Source of the DNA: Elysia chlorotica
Taxonomy: Eukaryota > Mollusca > Gastropoda > Plakobranchidae
Length of the DNA: 64,000 nucleotides
Direction of reading: 5' to 3'
NCBI GenBank assembly: GCA_003991915.1
Contig: RQTK01000315.1
Span: 430,209-494,208 of the forward strand
Position numbers and translations under genes: made by a program. Below, piece by piece: positions 1 to 9,785 of the stretch (positions are counted from its first letter, which is position 1; every line of letters starts with the position of its first letter). The notes below the pieces were generated by a model. That model was not told the origin of the DNA and searched no databases. It saw only the letters and a program-made list of their open reading frames with translations.

Positions 1-304
1 AAAAAAAAAAAAAGAAGAAAAAGCCATAGATTTTGTGGGATAGAGAGATACAAGAAATAAAATATTGATAACGCCACAGTTGGGACAAAACCATGTTACC
101 CACGAAACAATGGAAGATGTATGTCTTCCCTAGAGACAAACGGAATGGGTAGAATCAATAAAACTGCAAAACGGGATCAATAACACTACTCACTGTAAGG
201 GACCTTGGACTTAACATTTTTTGTGTGTGACTCACACAATAGTCACAGTAATGGATATTGTGTGACCTTTGAAACACCTGTATCAATACACTAATTGGTA
301 CCAA
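1..304. other. No gene seen; A-rich leader
   Basis: The window opens in an A-rich run followed by unremarkable AT-rich sequence. I see no open frame with coding character, no RNA gene and no recognisable repeat before the SINE that starts near 305. Confidence 0.5.
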
Positions 305-490
305 CCTTTGCCTACTGGTTGGGTCGGTGTCAGTATAATGTGACCAGCTGAGACAAGAGTCATGGTATCCCCGTCCTATCTCGTGTGTGGCAGCACATAC
401 AATTGTCAGACGTCCGTCTTGGGACCCGTCCACAATATAGTCTATATAGTGCTGATGTTGGAAGTTAAAACTAACTCAACTAAACTCAAC
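305..490 (+). mobile_element. SINE, 5'-truncated copy
   Basis: This copy starts inside the element body at the block reading CTACTGGTTGGGTCGGTGTC and runs through the conserved TCTCGTGTGTGGCAGCACAT and CCACAATATAG blocks to the usual tail of AACTC-like pentamers. The tRNA-like head is missing, which fits 5' truncation during retroposition. The same body occurs more than twenty times in the window on both strands, which is the main evidence that it is a mobile element. Confidence 0.85.
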
Positions 491-1260
491 ATGCCATTAT
501 AGTCGGCGAAAACCCGTAGGAAATTACTACATACTAACAATGTTTAGGTACGTGGACTTAATCTATGATAATAAGTTATTATTACATTCAATTTAGAGTA
601 AAATTCACATTTAATAGAATTAATTGTCTTTACAAGAAGATTAGGTTAGTAATACAAGTCTTTGGGTTTTTTTTTTGACTGCTGTTAAATTCCGAGGTCA
701 CCGTCTACGCATCAACAATAAACATGTACATCAAATTTGTAGCCCAAACGTCTATGAAAACTTAGACTAAATTACGGGCTGCCCTCTACTACCGACCCAT
801 CCAGCACTAAAAGCAATCATTAATATCACTAAAAATGTAAAAAAATGCGAAAACAAAATACTGTTTTTGCCTTAGGTTCGGCTCCTCTATACTGCCACAA
901 ACGCACCATCTATAACAGTCTACAATAATTATTGAATCCTAAAACGTACGAAAATGAGAAATTAATATTGGTTAATTAGGGTGAATCAGGCCCAACTCGA
1001 TGGGGTTTTTTAATATTTTATTTACATAAAGCCCTCAAAATATAGAAAGACACTCAATATATACCTTTTTTCCTATTCAGAAAAAAATTACCTATCGCTC
1101 TAGACATGATATAGCTGTAATTTCTAAACCTCCTAAAGTAAATTTATAGACCCTTAATCCACTAAAAACTAAGTATATCAAACTACATTTCTCAATTAAG
1201 GTTTGTGCCTGATTAATCTTGGTTTATGCACAAATACTGTTTTTTTAGCGTAAGTTTAAC
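491..1260. other. No gene seen; AT-rich spacer
   Basis: AT-rich sequence with no long coding frame and no recognised repeat. I see nothing to annotate. Confidence 0.5.
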
Positions 1261-1261
1261 A

Positions 1262-1695
1262 ACACTGTGGTGGATTGGCTCAAGTGGTAGAGCGTTGGTC
1301 TTCAGTTTCGAAGATCCCCGGTTCCTCTCCCACGATTGGTCAAATACTATTTTGTCAGATTAGTTCCCCTACTGGTAAGGTCTGTGTCATACACACATTT
1401 ACAGTGCTATTAACAGAAATCTGTGGTCTCAGGTTAATGTGTCCGGCTAAGAAAGGAGTCCAGGTCTCCCAGCCTTGTCTCGTGTGTGGCAGCATTTTAA
1501 GTTGTCAGACGTCAGCATTGGGGCTCGTCCACAATATAGCCTGTATAGTGCTGCTGTTGGACGTCAAATCAACCCAACCCCCAACCCTCCCCGCCCTGTC
1601 TCGTGTGTGGCAGCATTTGAAGTTGTCAGACGTCAGCCTTGGGGCTCGTCCACAATAAAACCTATATAATTCTAACGTTGGACGTTAAGCAAGAA
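1262..1695 (+). mobile_element. SINE with type-B tRNA head and duplicated tail
   Basis: The head reads like a tRNA gene: an A-box-like segment around 1277 (GGCTCAAGTGGTAGAGCG) and a degenerate B box near 1318. It is joined to the SINE body shared by other copies. The last third of the body (the GTCTCGTGTGTGGCAGCA block through the GGACGTTAA end) occurs twice, near 1476-1580 and 1598-1690, so the 3' part was tandemly duplicated. The 127-residue frame through it is an artefact of the repeat. Confidence 0.85.
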
Positions 1696-1954
1696 AAGCA
1701 AGCAAACAAGCAAACAAGCACAGCTTTCCTGTGAGTGGTCACCCAGTGGTCACCCAGCGGTCAGCCTGAGTGTCCGAGTGTCCGAGTGTCCCTGATCACC
1801 AGACCAGGTAATGGAAACCAGTGGACCGAGTCCGGTAGCTAAGCCTGGGGGTTGGCAACATGCGCGTGCCGACTGTGGGTGATTCATCAATCAGCGCAGC
1901 ACTGGGAATACAGTGGGTGGACAACAGGGACTTGTGGGGGGGTGGGGTTAAGGT
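1696..1954. other. Spacer with short direct repeats
   Basis: Contains short direct repeats (AAGCAAACA units near 1700; GTGGTCACCCA units near 1735-1760; GTGTCCGA units near 1770-1790). No gene seen. Confidence 0.5.
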
Positions 1955-2105
1955 AGGGGAGAGGAGGAGAGGTAGAGAGAGAGAGAGAGGGAGAGAGCGA
2001 TGGAGGAGAGAGAGAGAGGGAGAGAGCGATAAAGGAGAGAGAGAAGGAGAGAGGAAGAGAGAGAGGGGGAGAGAGAGAGAATGGGAAAAGACTAGGAGAG
2101 GAGCA
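1955..2105. repeat. GA-rich microsatellite
   Basis: Imperfect GA/GAGA tract broken by GGA and GCGAT units. The Arg/Glu-rich and Ser/Leu-rich frames on its two strands are translations of simple sequence. Confidence 0.9.
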
Positions 2106-2921
2106 AATAAATAAGATAGAGAATAAGCAAAAAGAGAGATAACATAATGAAAAACAGCTCACGTCCTACTACGATACAAATTAAAAAAGAGACATTCAGG
2201 TAGGCAAAAGGACAAAAATAGAGAAAAGCAGGGGTGGAGAATGGTTTATTGATAGTTTCTGCAAAAACACACAGTATATAATTAGAGTGAGTTGAACTAT
2301 AAAAAAAGACTTTAAAAATTACGAATATATAGTTTTTGTTAACTTCTATTTCATAATTTTTACTCAATAAAATATGAAATAGAAGTCAACAAATGAATAT
2401 TTGATAATCTTTTTCGTAAACATACCAGAATAAATCTGGTTATCAAATCTGTACGGAGGATCAATATTATCAATATGACACAAGTCAATTAAATTTACTA
2501 CAGCCGAAAGACGTTAATTCGCAGATATAATTATCAGCAAACCAATTAAGGGAGACATTTGTATGCTACTCGATTACATAACTAATACTCGACCTTCCAA
2601 AATAGAGGCGTTAAGGACTTTGTTATTTTTTTTTTCTTTAAGAACACTCCAGCATAGTAAACATAATGAGCATATTGATCATTAGCTGCCCATGAATAAT
2701 AGAGCACGGGGAAAAACTGAACCACGTAACTATGCTAGGCAGCTGTTCAAATTGACTTTGTTAATGATTTTAAGCTTTCTTAGTAAGGGTTATAAGTTGT
2801 TGGTTTAGGACAAAATATTTAGGTAACTTTTGTTAGCAAAAAAAAAAGTATGTGTCTAGCTAAACAGGAAATTTAGACCACAGAGAGATTTAAGGGAGTT
2901 GAGTTGTGTCTGTTTATTTCA
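2106..2921. other. No gene seen; AT-rich spacer
   Basis: AT-rich, no coding frame of interest and no repeat family recognised. Confidence 0.5.
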
Positions 2922-3125
2922 GGACGCCCAACCTCAGCAGCAAGACAATAATTGTGGACAGGTTCCAAGACTAACTTCTGACAATTTCTTGTGATGCCAC
3001 ATATTTGTCTCAGCAGATCAAATTACACTGACATCTACCTAATTAATATGGGAACCAATTGAATCGCACAAATAAATTTTGTCTGATGGTGCGTGTCAAA
3101 CTGGTGACCGTTCAATTGTGAGACC
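2922..3125 (-). mobile_element. Decayed SINE copy
   Basis: Read on the minus strand, fragments of the SINE body can be followed: the ATTGTGGACAGG, GACTAACTTCTGACAATTT and TGACATCTACCTAATTAATA blocks match conserved parts of younger copies with many substitutions. The head resembles type B. This is an old, diverged copy. Confidence 0.6.
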
Positions 3126-3384
3126 AACCTTAGGAGAACCCCCCAATGTAAACGCAAGGAGAACCGCACAAAATAGATATGGGGAGTAGCACTGAAGCAA
3201 AGATAAAAGCGACCATTAAGACATTAATATGATTCGTGTTGAAGAGTAACAGCCAGATCCAAGTTGGGTGAAGGACAGTTGTTGGGGTCTAATGTTACAC
3301 TAGGCAAACAAAAGGTATAACTAAACTAAGTGTTAGGATCGGCCCACAGCATACACGGCCTGGCGATACGGAGCACATAGGGGC

Positions 3385-3645
3385 TTGGTTGGTTGGTTGG
3401 GTTTTAACGTCCAACGTCAGCAACTTATAGGCTATATCGTGGACGGGCCCAAGACGGATGTCTCACAATTTTATGTGCTGCCACACATGAGACAGGGTGG
3501 GGATACCATGACTCCTGTCTCAGCCCTCAGCCAGTCACATTATACTGACACCAGCCACCAGGGATTGCAACAGCCAGGATTCGAACTCGGGACCTTTTGC
3601 GTCGGAAGCCGATGTTCTACCCCTGGGCAACCGCGCCCCCCGCAC
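3385..3645 (-). mobile_element. SINE, near full length, type-A head
   Basis: On the minus strand this begins with a GGGGCGCGGTTGCCCAGGGG-like A box and a B box of the form GAGTTCGAATCCTGG, runs through the common body, and ends in GTTGGACGTTAAAACCCAAC followed by CCAA repeats. It is one of the better preserved tRNA-headed copies. Confidence 0.9.
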
Positions 3646-3769
3646 ATAGGGGCAAACGCACACGAAACGAGGCATGCTTTGTTCTCTCTTCACTCCAAGC
3701 CGTAAATAATTCCGCGATCTGCAAATCTGGTATGACTAACTAATTTGACTAACCACTGAAGGTGAGCGG

Positions 3770-4365
3770 TCGTGTCGTCTGACCAAGGCTGATAGGTGAG
3801 CGTGCCGGGACTCACGACGCTATAGCTTGACTTGGGTTGATAGGTGAGCGTGCCGGGACTCACGACGCTATAGCTTGACTTGGGTTGATAGGTGAGCGTG
3901 CCGGGACTCACGACGCTATAGCTTGACATGGGTTGATAGGTGAGCGTACCGGTACTCACGACGCTATAGCTTGACATGGGTTGATAGGTGAGCGTGCCGG
4001 GACTCACGACGCTATAGCTTGACATGGGTTGATAGGTGAGCGTGCCGGGACTCACGACGCTATAGCTTGACATGGGTTGATAGGTGAGCGTGCCGGGACT
4101 CACGACGCTATAGCTTGACATGGGTTGATAGGTGAGCGTGCCGGGACTCACGACGCTATAGCTTGACATGGGTTGATAGGTGAGCGTGCCGGGACTCACG
4201 ACGCTATAGCTTGACATGGGTTGATAGGTGAGCGTGCCGGGACTCACGACGCTATAGCTTGACATGGGTTGATAGGTGAGCGTGCCGGGACTCACGACGC
4301 TATAGCTTGACCAAGGCTGAGAGGTGAGCGTGCTGGTACTCACGACGCTATGGTTTGACCTGGCG
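3770..4365. repeat. 48-bp minisatellite with an open frame
   Basis: About twelve head-to-tail copies of a 48-bp unit containing GATAGGTGAGCG and ACTCACGACGCTATAG. Because 48 is a multiple of three, the minus strand stays open and reads as a 16-residue repeat with a SYSVVSPGTLTYQP core over about 217 residues. No ATG, signal peptide, splice context or upstream exon supports a gene, so I treat it as a minisatellite. Each unit carries a donor-like AG/GTGAGC on the plus strand and a GTGAGT on the minus strand. Confidence 0.85.
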
Positions 4366-4429
4366 GGAGCTCGGTATTTAGGTCACAAGGGTGAATCTGA
4401 GTTCATGATAAAATTTCGTTGTGTTGTCC

Positions 4430-4430
4430 G

Positions 4431-4473
<43 letters not shown>

Positions 4474-4705
4474 TGAGAAAGAGCTAAGAGTGTGAGAGAG
4501 AGAAAAGAGAGAATGAGAGAGAGGTAAAAAATACTGAGGGGGAGAGAGAAAGAGTGGTAAGAGAAGGGACAGAGACGGAGAGAAAGAGAGAGAAAGAGAA
4601 AGAAAGGGTAGGAGGAGATAATATGTAGATAAGGGGATAGAGATGGAGGGAGGGAGAGATAGAGAGAGAAAAGAACAAACATTAAGAGAGAAAGAGAAAG
4701 AGAGG
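4430..4705. repeat. GA-rich microsatellite
   Basis: A pure GA run near 4436-4470 followed by interrupted GA/GAAA sequence to about 4705. The Ser/Leu-rich minus-strand frames are simple-sequence translations. Confidence 0.9.
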
Positions 4706-5127
4706 GAAAGGTTGTTAGGTAGCGAAGTGTGCTGTAACTGAGTAAAGAACTCATGAAAAGACACATTAATAGTGTCGTAGACATGCTACCATATCGACAC
4801 ATACACATGTATCTTTACACATACGCGTAGAAAGAGAGAACTAAAGGAAAAAAAATGAAAACAATAGAAACCTTGGAATAAATTAAGAAGAATCTGATTT
4901 AAGACCCAGCGTTGACATTTTGACAGACTGCCAAACCCTGACGCTCCTGACACTAAAACCCCGGTCCCGAGACACAATGCTTTTGGACCTGGACTCCAGA
5001 CACAGGGCTATTTGACCTCGTTCACAGACACAGGGCTACTATGGTACCTGGGGGAGCTGAGGTGTTAAGCCCAGCGTGAGCTGTCTTTGTCTCTGTGAGG
5101 TGCTCACTCGTTAATAGAAGGGTGCGG
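4706..5127. other. Spacer; short direct repeat
   Basis: No gene seen. A roughly 40-bp direct repeat built on ACAGGGCTA and TTGACCT/ACC lies near 4985-5045. Confidence 0.45.
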
Positions 5128-5375
5128 AATCTCCAGGGTAGAACATCGGCTTTCGACGCTGGAGGTCCCAGGTTCGAGTTCGAGCCCTGCTCTGGTGACA
5201 TTGTCATCTACTGGGTGGGTCGGTGTCAGTAAAATTTGATCGCCTGAGACAGAGTCATGGTACATATATCCCCATACTGTCTTGGTGTGGCAGCACGTAA
5301 ACTTGTCAGATGTTAGTTTTGGAGCCCGTCCGCAATGTAGCCTATAAAGTGCTGGCGTTGGGCGCTAAGCAAACA
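5128..5375 (+). mobile_element. SINE, type-A head
   Basis: It starts in the head segment GGGTAGAACATCGGCTTTCG, has the B box GGTTCGAGTTCGAGCCC, and follows the common body to GCTGGCGTTGGGCGCTAAGC. Its subfamily ending (GCGCTAAGCAA) is shared with the copy at 17668 and differs from the GGACGTTAAACCAAC ending of most copies. Confidence 0.87.
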
Positions 5376-5652
5376 ACACTCTCGTTGATAGAAATAGAGT
5401 ATGTGCGGTTGAAAGGATGGTAACGGATGACGTAACGAATGCCATAGGAATGGGTTTTCTAATCGTTCATTGGCTCCATAAGTCTAGGATAGAGCTATGA
5501 TTGGACTACTCTGCAGATTCCCTTACCTATCGTCTGTCTTTAGTTCTCTCTAGCAATCTCCTTCATTTTCCCTCTATTTATCTATCTCTTTCTCTCCATC
5601 TGTATTTTAGCTCTATCTCTTTTACTTTCTCAACAGAGACATAGACAACGGG

Positions 5653-5654
<2 letters not shown>
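5376..5654. other. Spacer; pyrimidine-rich
   Basis: Moderately CT-rich lead-in to a GA array; nothing else recognised. Confidence 0.4.

Positions 5655-5724
<70 letters not shown>
5655..5724. repeat. GA microsatellite
   Basis: Uninterrupted GA repeat of about 60 bases. Confidence 0.95.
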
Positions 5725-5727
<3 letters not shown>

Positions 5728-5744
5728 CAGACAAGAGGCGAAAA

Positions 5745-5885
5745 TTTATGAGCGTTGTGGCAAAAGAAGACAACTACAGCAGCACTTTAATATTATTGAC
5801 CAATCATTTTTGTCTCGCACAGTGTTATGGCACCTATTAATTCCTCTGCGTTTTTAATTTATGTTTAACACAAATCCTCTGGTAT
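5745..5885. repeat. Microsatellite-flanking dispersed repeat, copy 1
   Basis: A block with AAAAGAAGACAACTACAGCA, GCACTTTAAT, TCTCGCACAGTGTTATGGCA and CCTCTGCGTTTTTAATT. Matching blocks recur at 7040-7145 and 7325-7440, each next to a GA/CT microsatellite. The unit is about 110-140 bp. I cannot name the family; the arrangement suggests local duplication together with the microsatellite. Confidence 0.65.
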
Positions 5886-6795
5886 CAATATTAAACGGAG
5901 AAGAAACACTGGGTATGCAATCATCAGGGCCGTCGGTCTATCAAACGCGGACTTCCTGGTTCTAAGATCAGAGCGCTACCTTCTGAACCAGAAGTTCAAG
6001 AGGGAAAAAATATTCTCTCCTATCTCTGGGCTTAACGTATCCTAGGTTCTACCAGCGAATCCTATACCATGATCAAAGTATACTTAGTCATACCAATATT
6101 TTTGGTCATTTCTTTAAAAATAATATAGAATTTAATGTATCCGAATTGGAATGAAGAGGACAACACTTAAGAGTACACCTATTCAGTTGCTAAGGACCTA
6201 GTAGTAGATGCATGTGCGTGAGTAATAAAAGTAGTATAACAATAAAGGGTGGAATACGCATAACTTAGTAACTGACGGACACAATAAACCAAAAGTAACA
6301 AGAGGTAGAAGATACATAAAAAGATGAAGCCAATAAAGACGCCCCCCCCCCCTTTAAAAATACAAGGACAAAGCACTGCCTGATACATTTCAACTACTTC
6401 GGTTATAAAAAGAATTGAACTAAATAGTCTAATTTTTTAACGTGTAATAATGAAACTTTCTAATGCCTGTATATCTAGACATTTTTAGTATTGAAGTCTA
6501 AGATTGTAATAACTTTTGCGTATCCTCCAGTGAAATATTTATAAATATAAGATTACAGCATTATTGATGACGTGATACACAATACTATTCCACTAGTCGT
6601 TTTGTTTCACCCGCAAAACGAGGACAAAAAAAAGCAGCCAAAGAAACGCTTTGAAACCAACAAAGATAAATCTCAGTCTAAACAGACTCAACGGCAAGGA
6701 AAAAACCAGCAATCATACCTTAGAAAACAAATAGTTATTAATTCAATAGCTTTATTATACACTGAGGGTAAAATTATGTTCAGGTGATCTAGTCT

Positions 6796-6799
<4 letters not shown>
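5886..6799. other. No gene seen; spacer
   Basis: AT-rich. A degenerate tRNA-like head on the minus strand may lie near 5928-5995. A 10-bp C run is at 6343-6352. No convincing coding frame. Confidence 0.45.
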
Positions 6800-6858
<59 letters not shown>

Positions 6859-6867
6859 TTACCTCTT

Positions 6868-6900
<33 letters not shown>

Positions 6901-6918
6901 CGCTCGCTCGCTCTCTCT
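6800..6918. repeat. CT microsatellite
   Basis: CT repeat, interrupted by a CGCT stretch at its 3' end. Confidence 0.95.
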
Positions 6919-7039
6919 TCATTCATATTTTTCTTTTGTATCTATATTTGCTTAAAAACAAAACAACAAAAGAGACAGCCAGAGAAGAGAGATATATATT
7001 CTATACCTCTTTGACGGAGACAGAAGACGAACATTACTG

Positions 7040-7145
7040 AGGATTATGGCAAAAGGGAAACAACTGCAGTAGCACTTTAATTAATGAAGGCCCCCTGTCT
7101 CCCTCACAGTTATGCACCAATTATTTCCCCTGGTCTTCTAATTAT
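7040..7145. repeat. Microsatellite-flanking dispersed repeat, copy 2
   Basis: Shares with copy 1 and copy 3 the order: AACTGCAGTAGCACTTTAAT, CTCACAGTTATG, ACCAATTA, CCCCTG, CTAATTATGG. It is sandwiched between two CT arrays. Confidence 0.7.
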
Positions 7146-7147
7146 GG

Positions 7148-7172
7148 TCTCTCTCTCCCCCCTCTCTCTTCT

Positions 7173-7212
<40 letters not shown>
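7148..7212. repeat. CT microsatellite
   Basis: CT repeat with CCCCCC interruptions. Confidence 0.93.
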
Positions 7213-7213
<1 letters not shown>

Positions 7214-7324
7214 ATTCATCTTTTTCTTTTGTTTCTATACTTGCTTAAAAAAAGACGACAAAAAAGAGACAACCAGAGAAGACAGAGATAATTTATACCT
7301 CTTTGACGGAGGAAGGAGACGAAT

Positions 7325-7440
7325 ATAGCAAAAGATAGACAACTGCAGTAGCACTTTAATTAATGAACGCTCCCTTTCCTCTCTCACAGTTATGCCACCA
7401 ATTAAGTCCCCTGCATTTCTAATTATGGCTTCATGAATGT
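7325..7440. repeat. Microsatellite-flanking dispersed repeat, copy 3
   Basis: Nearly identical to the block at 7040-7145 (AACTGCAGTAGCACTTTAAT, CTCTCACAGTTATGCCACCA, CTAATTATGG). Together with its upstream flank (the TCATTCAT/TTCTTTTG segment that precedes both) it forms a direct duplication of about 285 bp. Confidence 0.72.
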
Positions 7441-7935
7441 CCTGAGGTATCAATAGAGAGAGAGAGATTGAGAGAGAGAGACATGGAAAATGATCACCAT
7501 TACTCAGCAGGACCAACTGGCTCGCCACTCCATCATGACTAGTTCTATAGGATAGTGCTACCTACTGAAATGGGAAGGTTTGTGGTTCGAACATTAGTTG
7601 CTTCAACCGGCTCTGGGCTCTTTTATCCTTAAGCATAGGAGAAGCCGACGTACCAATTTTTTTAACCAATAATTTGGGTTCAGTGTTTGTAGTTAGAAGT
7701 AACACATGATTATTTAATTTCTTTGAAGCTGCAACAGGCTTATAAGATTTGGCGTGACAGCAATGTGTTTTTTAAATGTACACTCGGCTGTACTGTTTGT
7801 TTTGTAAAGTTTTGTGTAGTAATTTAATCTTTACTGTTGTAGATTAATTAGAGATTTTACAATGCCAATCAAACCTGAACCTTTAAATGAGTCTTATAAG
7901 TACTCCGTTCAAACAGGTATAATGTCTGCAAGCTT
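7441..7935. other. Spacer with possible tRNA-like remnant
   Basis: A GA stretch near 7455-7485, then sequence around 7540-7602 with a B-box-like GTGGTTCGAAC that resembles a third SINE head. No gene seen. Confidence 0.4.
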
Positions 7936-8218
7936 GTGGTGGTCCAGGAATAGAGCACCCAGCTTGTAGACAGAAGGTTGCGGTTCGATTCTCTACTAGT
8001 GGGGTCGGGTCAGTATAATGGAATCGGGAGCACGGTGGTTTCGAGATAGATCGTCGGCTTACGTCGCAAAGGGTCCGTGGTTCGAGCCCTGGCAATTTCG
8101 CCCCCTACTGATTGGATCGATGTAGAGGCACATACAATAATTGTTAGACGTCAGTCTTGGGGTCCGTCGGCAATATACCCTATACAGTGCTGACGTTGGA
8201 CGTTAAACCAACTCAACT
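7936..8218 (+). mobile_element. SINE, composite copy with two heads
   Basis: Two tRNA-like heads stand in series. The first (GTGGTGGTCCAGGAATAGAG, B box near 7980) runs into a short piece of body ending at about 8025. A second head (GCACGGTGGTTTCGAG, B box GTGGTTCGAGCCC near 8078) then leads into the rest of the body and the GACGTTGGACGTTAAACCAA end. Either one SINE inserted into another or a dimer retroposed. Confidence 0.8.
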
Positions 8219-8819
8219 ACTACGGCCAAGTCAAAAGTATATTGACCCCCTTCACCCAACCTTTCCAGGCGTTGCGATCTACACAGCTGTAGTGAGTAAC
8301 ACATCACGCAACTGATGCAAGTGGGTTTGCTCATCACTCATTGGCTCTCTAGGTCTAGGTGGAAAGATGTGATTGGATGTTGGTGCAAATTTCTTAATTT
8401 ATTATCATCTTTATTTTCTTGTTCTGTTGTCGCCTCTTTTTGCGAAACCTAACACTAGAGACGTTCAATTAGAAAATTACGTTTGCGCATCACACAACTC
8501 ACAACTAAGCGGGAATTTGGATTGCCTGATTTCGCGACACGTCTTTAAGGAGTTCATTATGAGGTGAGAACAGTTGACGGTTGTTCAATTACTGTTCTTT
8601 TGTCTGCGTGATGTGTAGAGCAGACGGTAGTGTCTGTACAATGTGTGAAGTCCCTCCTGTGATTGTAATGAACGGTTCCACTCTAAAAACTGCCCAATCT
8701 CTGGAATTTGATTAAGGTTATAGGCCCTTGAGACGGACAACGTGTCACTTCAAGTTGAAAGATAGAGACCAAGCGATGGAGGGTTAAGGAGAAAAAAAGA
8801 GAGGAAGATATATGTGTAT
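8219..8819. other. No gene seen; spacer
   Basis: Mixed-composition sequence. A 64-residue plus-strand frame at 8373-8567 has no domain that I recognise and no splice or promoter context. Confidence 0.45.
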
Positions 8820-8975
8820 ATAACATTTAGATAGAGAGAGTGAGGGAACGAAACATAGAGAGATAAAGAGAGAGAGAGACAGAGAGAGGGAGAGAGAGAG
8901 AGAGACAGAGAGATATAGGGAGAAAGAGAGTGAGACAAAGGGGAAATAAATAGAGAAATAGGCAGAGAGACAAAC
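8820..8975. repeat. GA-rich microsatellite
   Basis: Imperfect GA/GACA tract; overlapping minus-strand frames are low-complexity. Confidence 0.9.
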
Positions 8976-9174
8976 GACGAGGCAAACAAAATAACGGAGA
9001 GAAGTTACAATTCCAAAGAAGGAGACAACCAAGTGAAGAGGGAGAGAATATGTAGGAAAGTTTATAGATGGTTACACAGAGATATAAGTTAAAACGTAAG
9101 AAAAAAAGAAACATTGATGATCATTATAATTATGGATAAATATACTGGGTGATATATGGTTTAGTGCTTTATAT

Positions 9175-9215
9175 ATTATTGTATTGTCCTACCTTGAGCA
9201 TTCAAACCACACCAT
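9175..9215 (-). mobile_element. Penelope-associated terminal motif, copy
   Basis: On the minus strand this contains CTCAAGGTAGGACAATAC, which is also found at 13943-13960 just after the hammerhead-like motif and, with changes, in the minus-strand copy at 44565. Its repeated occurrence next to tetranucleotide arrays and a Penelope-like fragment suggests it belongs to the terminal region of that element family. Confidence 0.5.
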
Positions 9216-9460
9216 AAGATGCACGACACGAAATTAAACAAGCACATTTGTGAGACTGCAAAACAACACAGACAATCAAATGAATTGGGAAATCGTAAGA
9301 CAAGTGAAGCCAGCCGTACACACCAGCCCAAAAAAGTGTGTCACCTGTGCCCAAAGCAAAAGTACCAGATACTCACGAAGAGACACACCCTAAACCAAAG
9401 AAATGAGATTTTTTTCCACTGCACGCACAGAAAAGTTTTCTGTCGTCAAACAGAAAGAAC

Positions 9461-9508
9461 AAGTCGCCTGACGAGAGCAGCAGCTCGAAACTCTAGAGTC
9501 CGGACAGG
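9461..9508 (+). ncRNA. Hammerhead-ribozyme-like motif (core intact)
   Basis: Core elements occur in hammerhead order: CTGACGA at 9468-9474, stem II GAGC/GCTC (9475-9478 with 9483-9486), GAAA at 9487-9490, a minimal stem III made by ACTC/GAGT at 9490-9499, and C at 9500 as the expected cleavage base. Stem I pairs only partly: GTC 9463-9465 with GAC 9503-9505, and the two base pairs next to the core are mismatched. Tiny stem III hammerheads are known from Penelope-like elements and retrozymes. A (TATC)n array follows at once. Activity is doubtful because of stem I. Confidence 0.5.
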
Positions 9509-9517
9509 TAATTAAAT

Positions 9518-9537
9518 TGTTTTATCTATCTATCTGT

Positions 9538-9617
<80 letters not shown>

Positions 9618-9642
9618 TAAATTGTTTTATCTATCTATCTGT

Positions 9643-9722
<80 letters not shown>

Positions 9723-9784
9723 TTATCAATATATTTATCTATTCATCGATCTATAGATTTATCTTTCTATCTATCTATCTATCT
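9518..9784. repeat. TATC tetranucleotide array
   Basis: Long TATC repeat; a roughly 110-bp unit including TTAAATTGTTTTATC is itself duplicated (9509-9617 and 9618 onward). The Tyr-Leu-Ser-Ile frames are simple-sequence translations. Confidence 0.95.
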
Positions 9785-9785
9785 A

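Noticed and set aside
1270-1335. Possible tRNA gene
   Set aside because: A- and B-box-like sequences are present but they form the head of a SINE and do not close into a full cloverleaf with an acceptor stem; the same head recurs with the SINE body elsewhere.
1275-1658. 127-residue frame with plausible composition
   Set aside because: It lies wholly within a SINE copy with a duplicated tail. Other frames of this kind (3385-3705, 15709-15943, 42370-42897, 46055-46306, 56013-56388) are SINE translations.
3770-4365. CRISPR-like array
   Set aside because: Units are directly adjacent with no unique spacers, and the genome is eukaryotic; it is a minisatellite. The 28-bp and 26-bp arrays were rejected as CRISPR for the same reason.
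9219-9515. 98-residue plus-strand frame rich in Lys, Arg and Thr
   Set aside because: It overlaps the hammerhead-like motif and element-terminal sequence; a CxxC-like pair (CHLCPKQK) is present but nothing else supports a protein.
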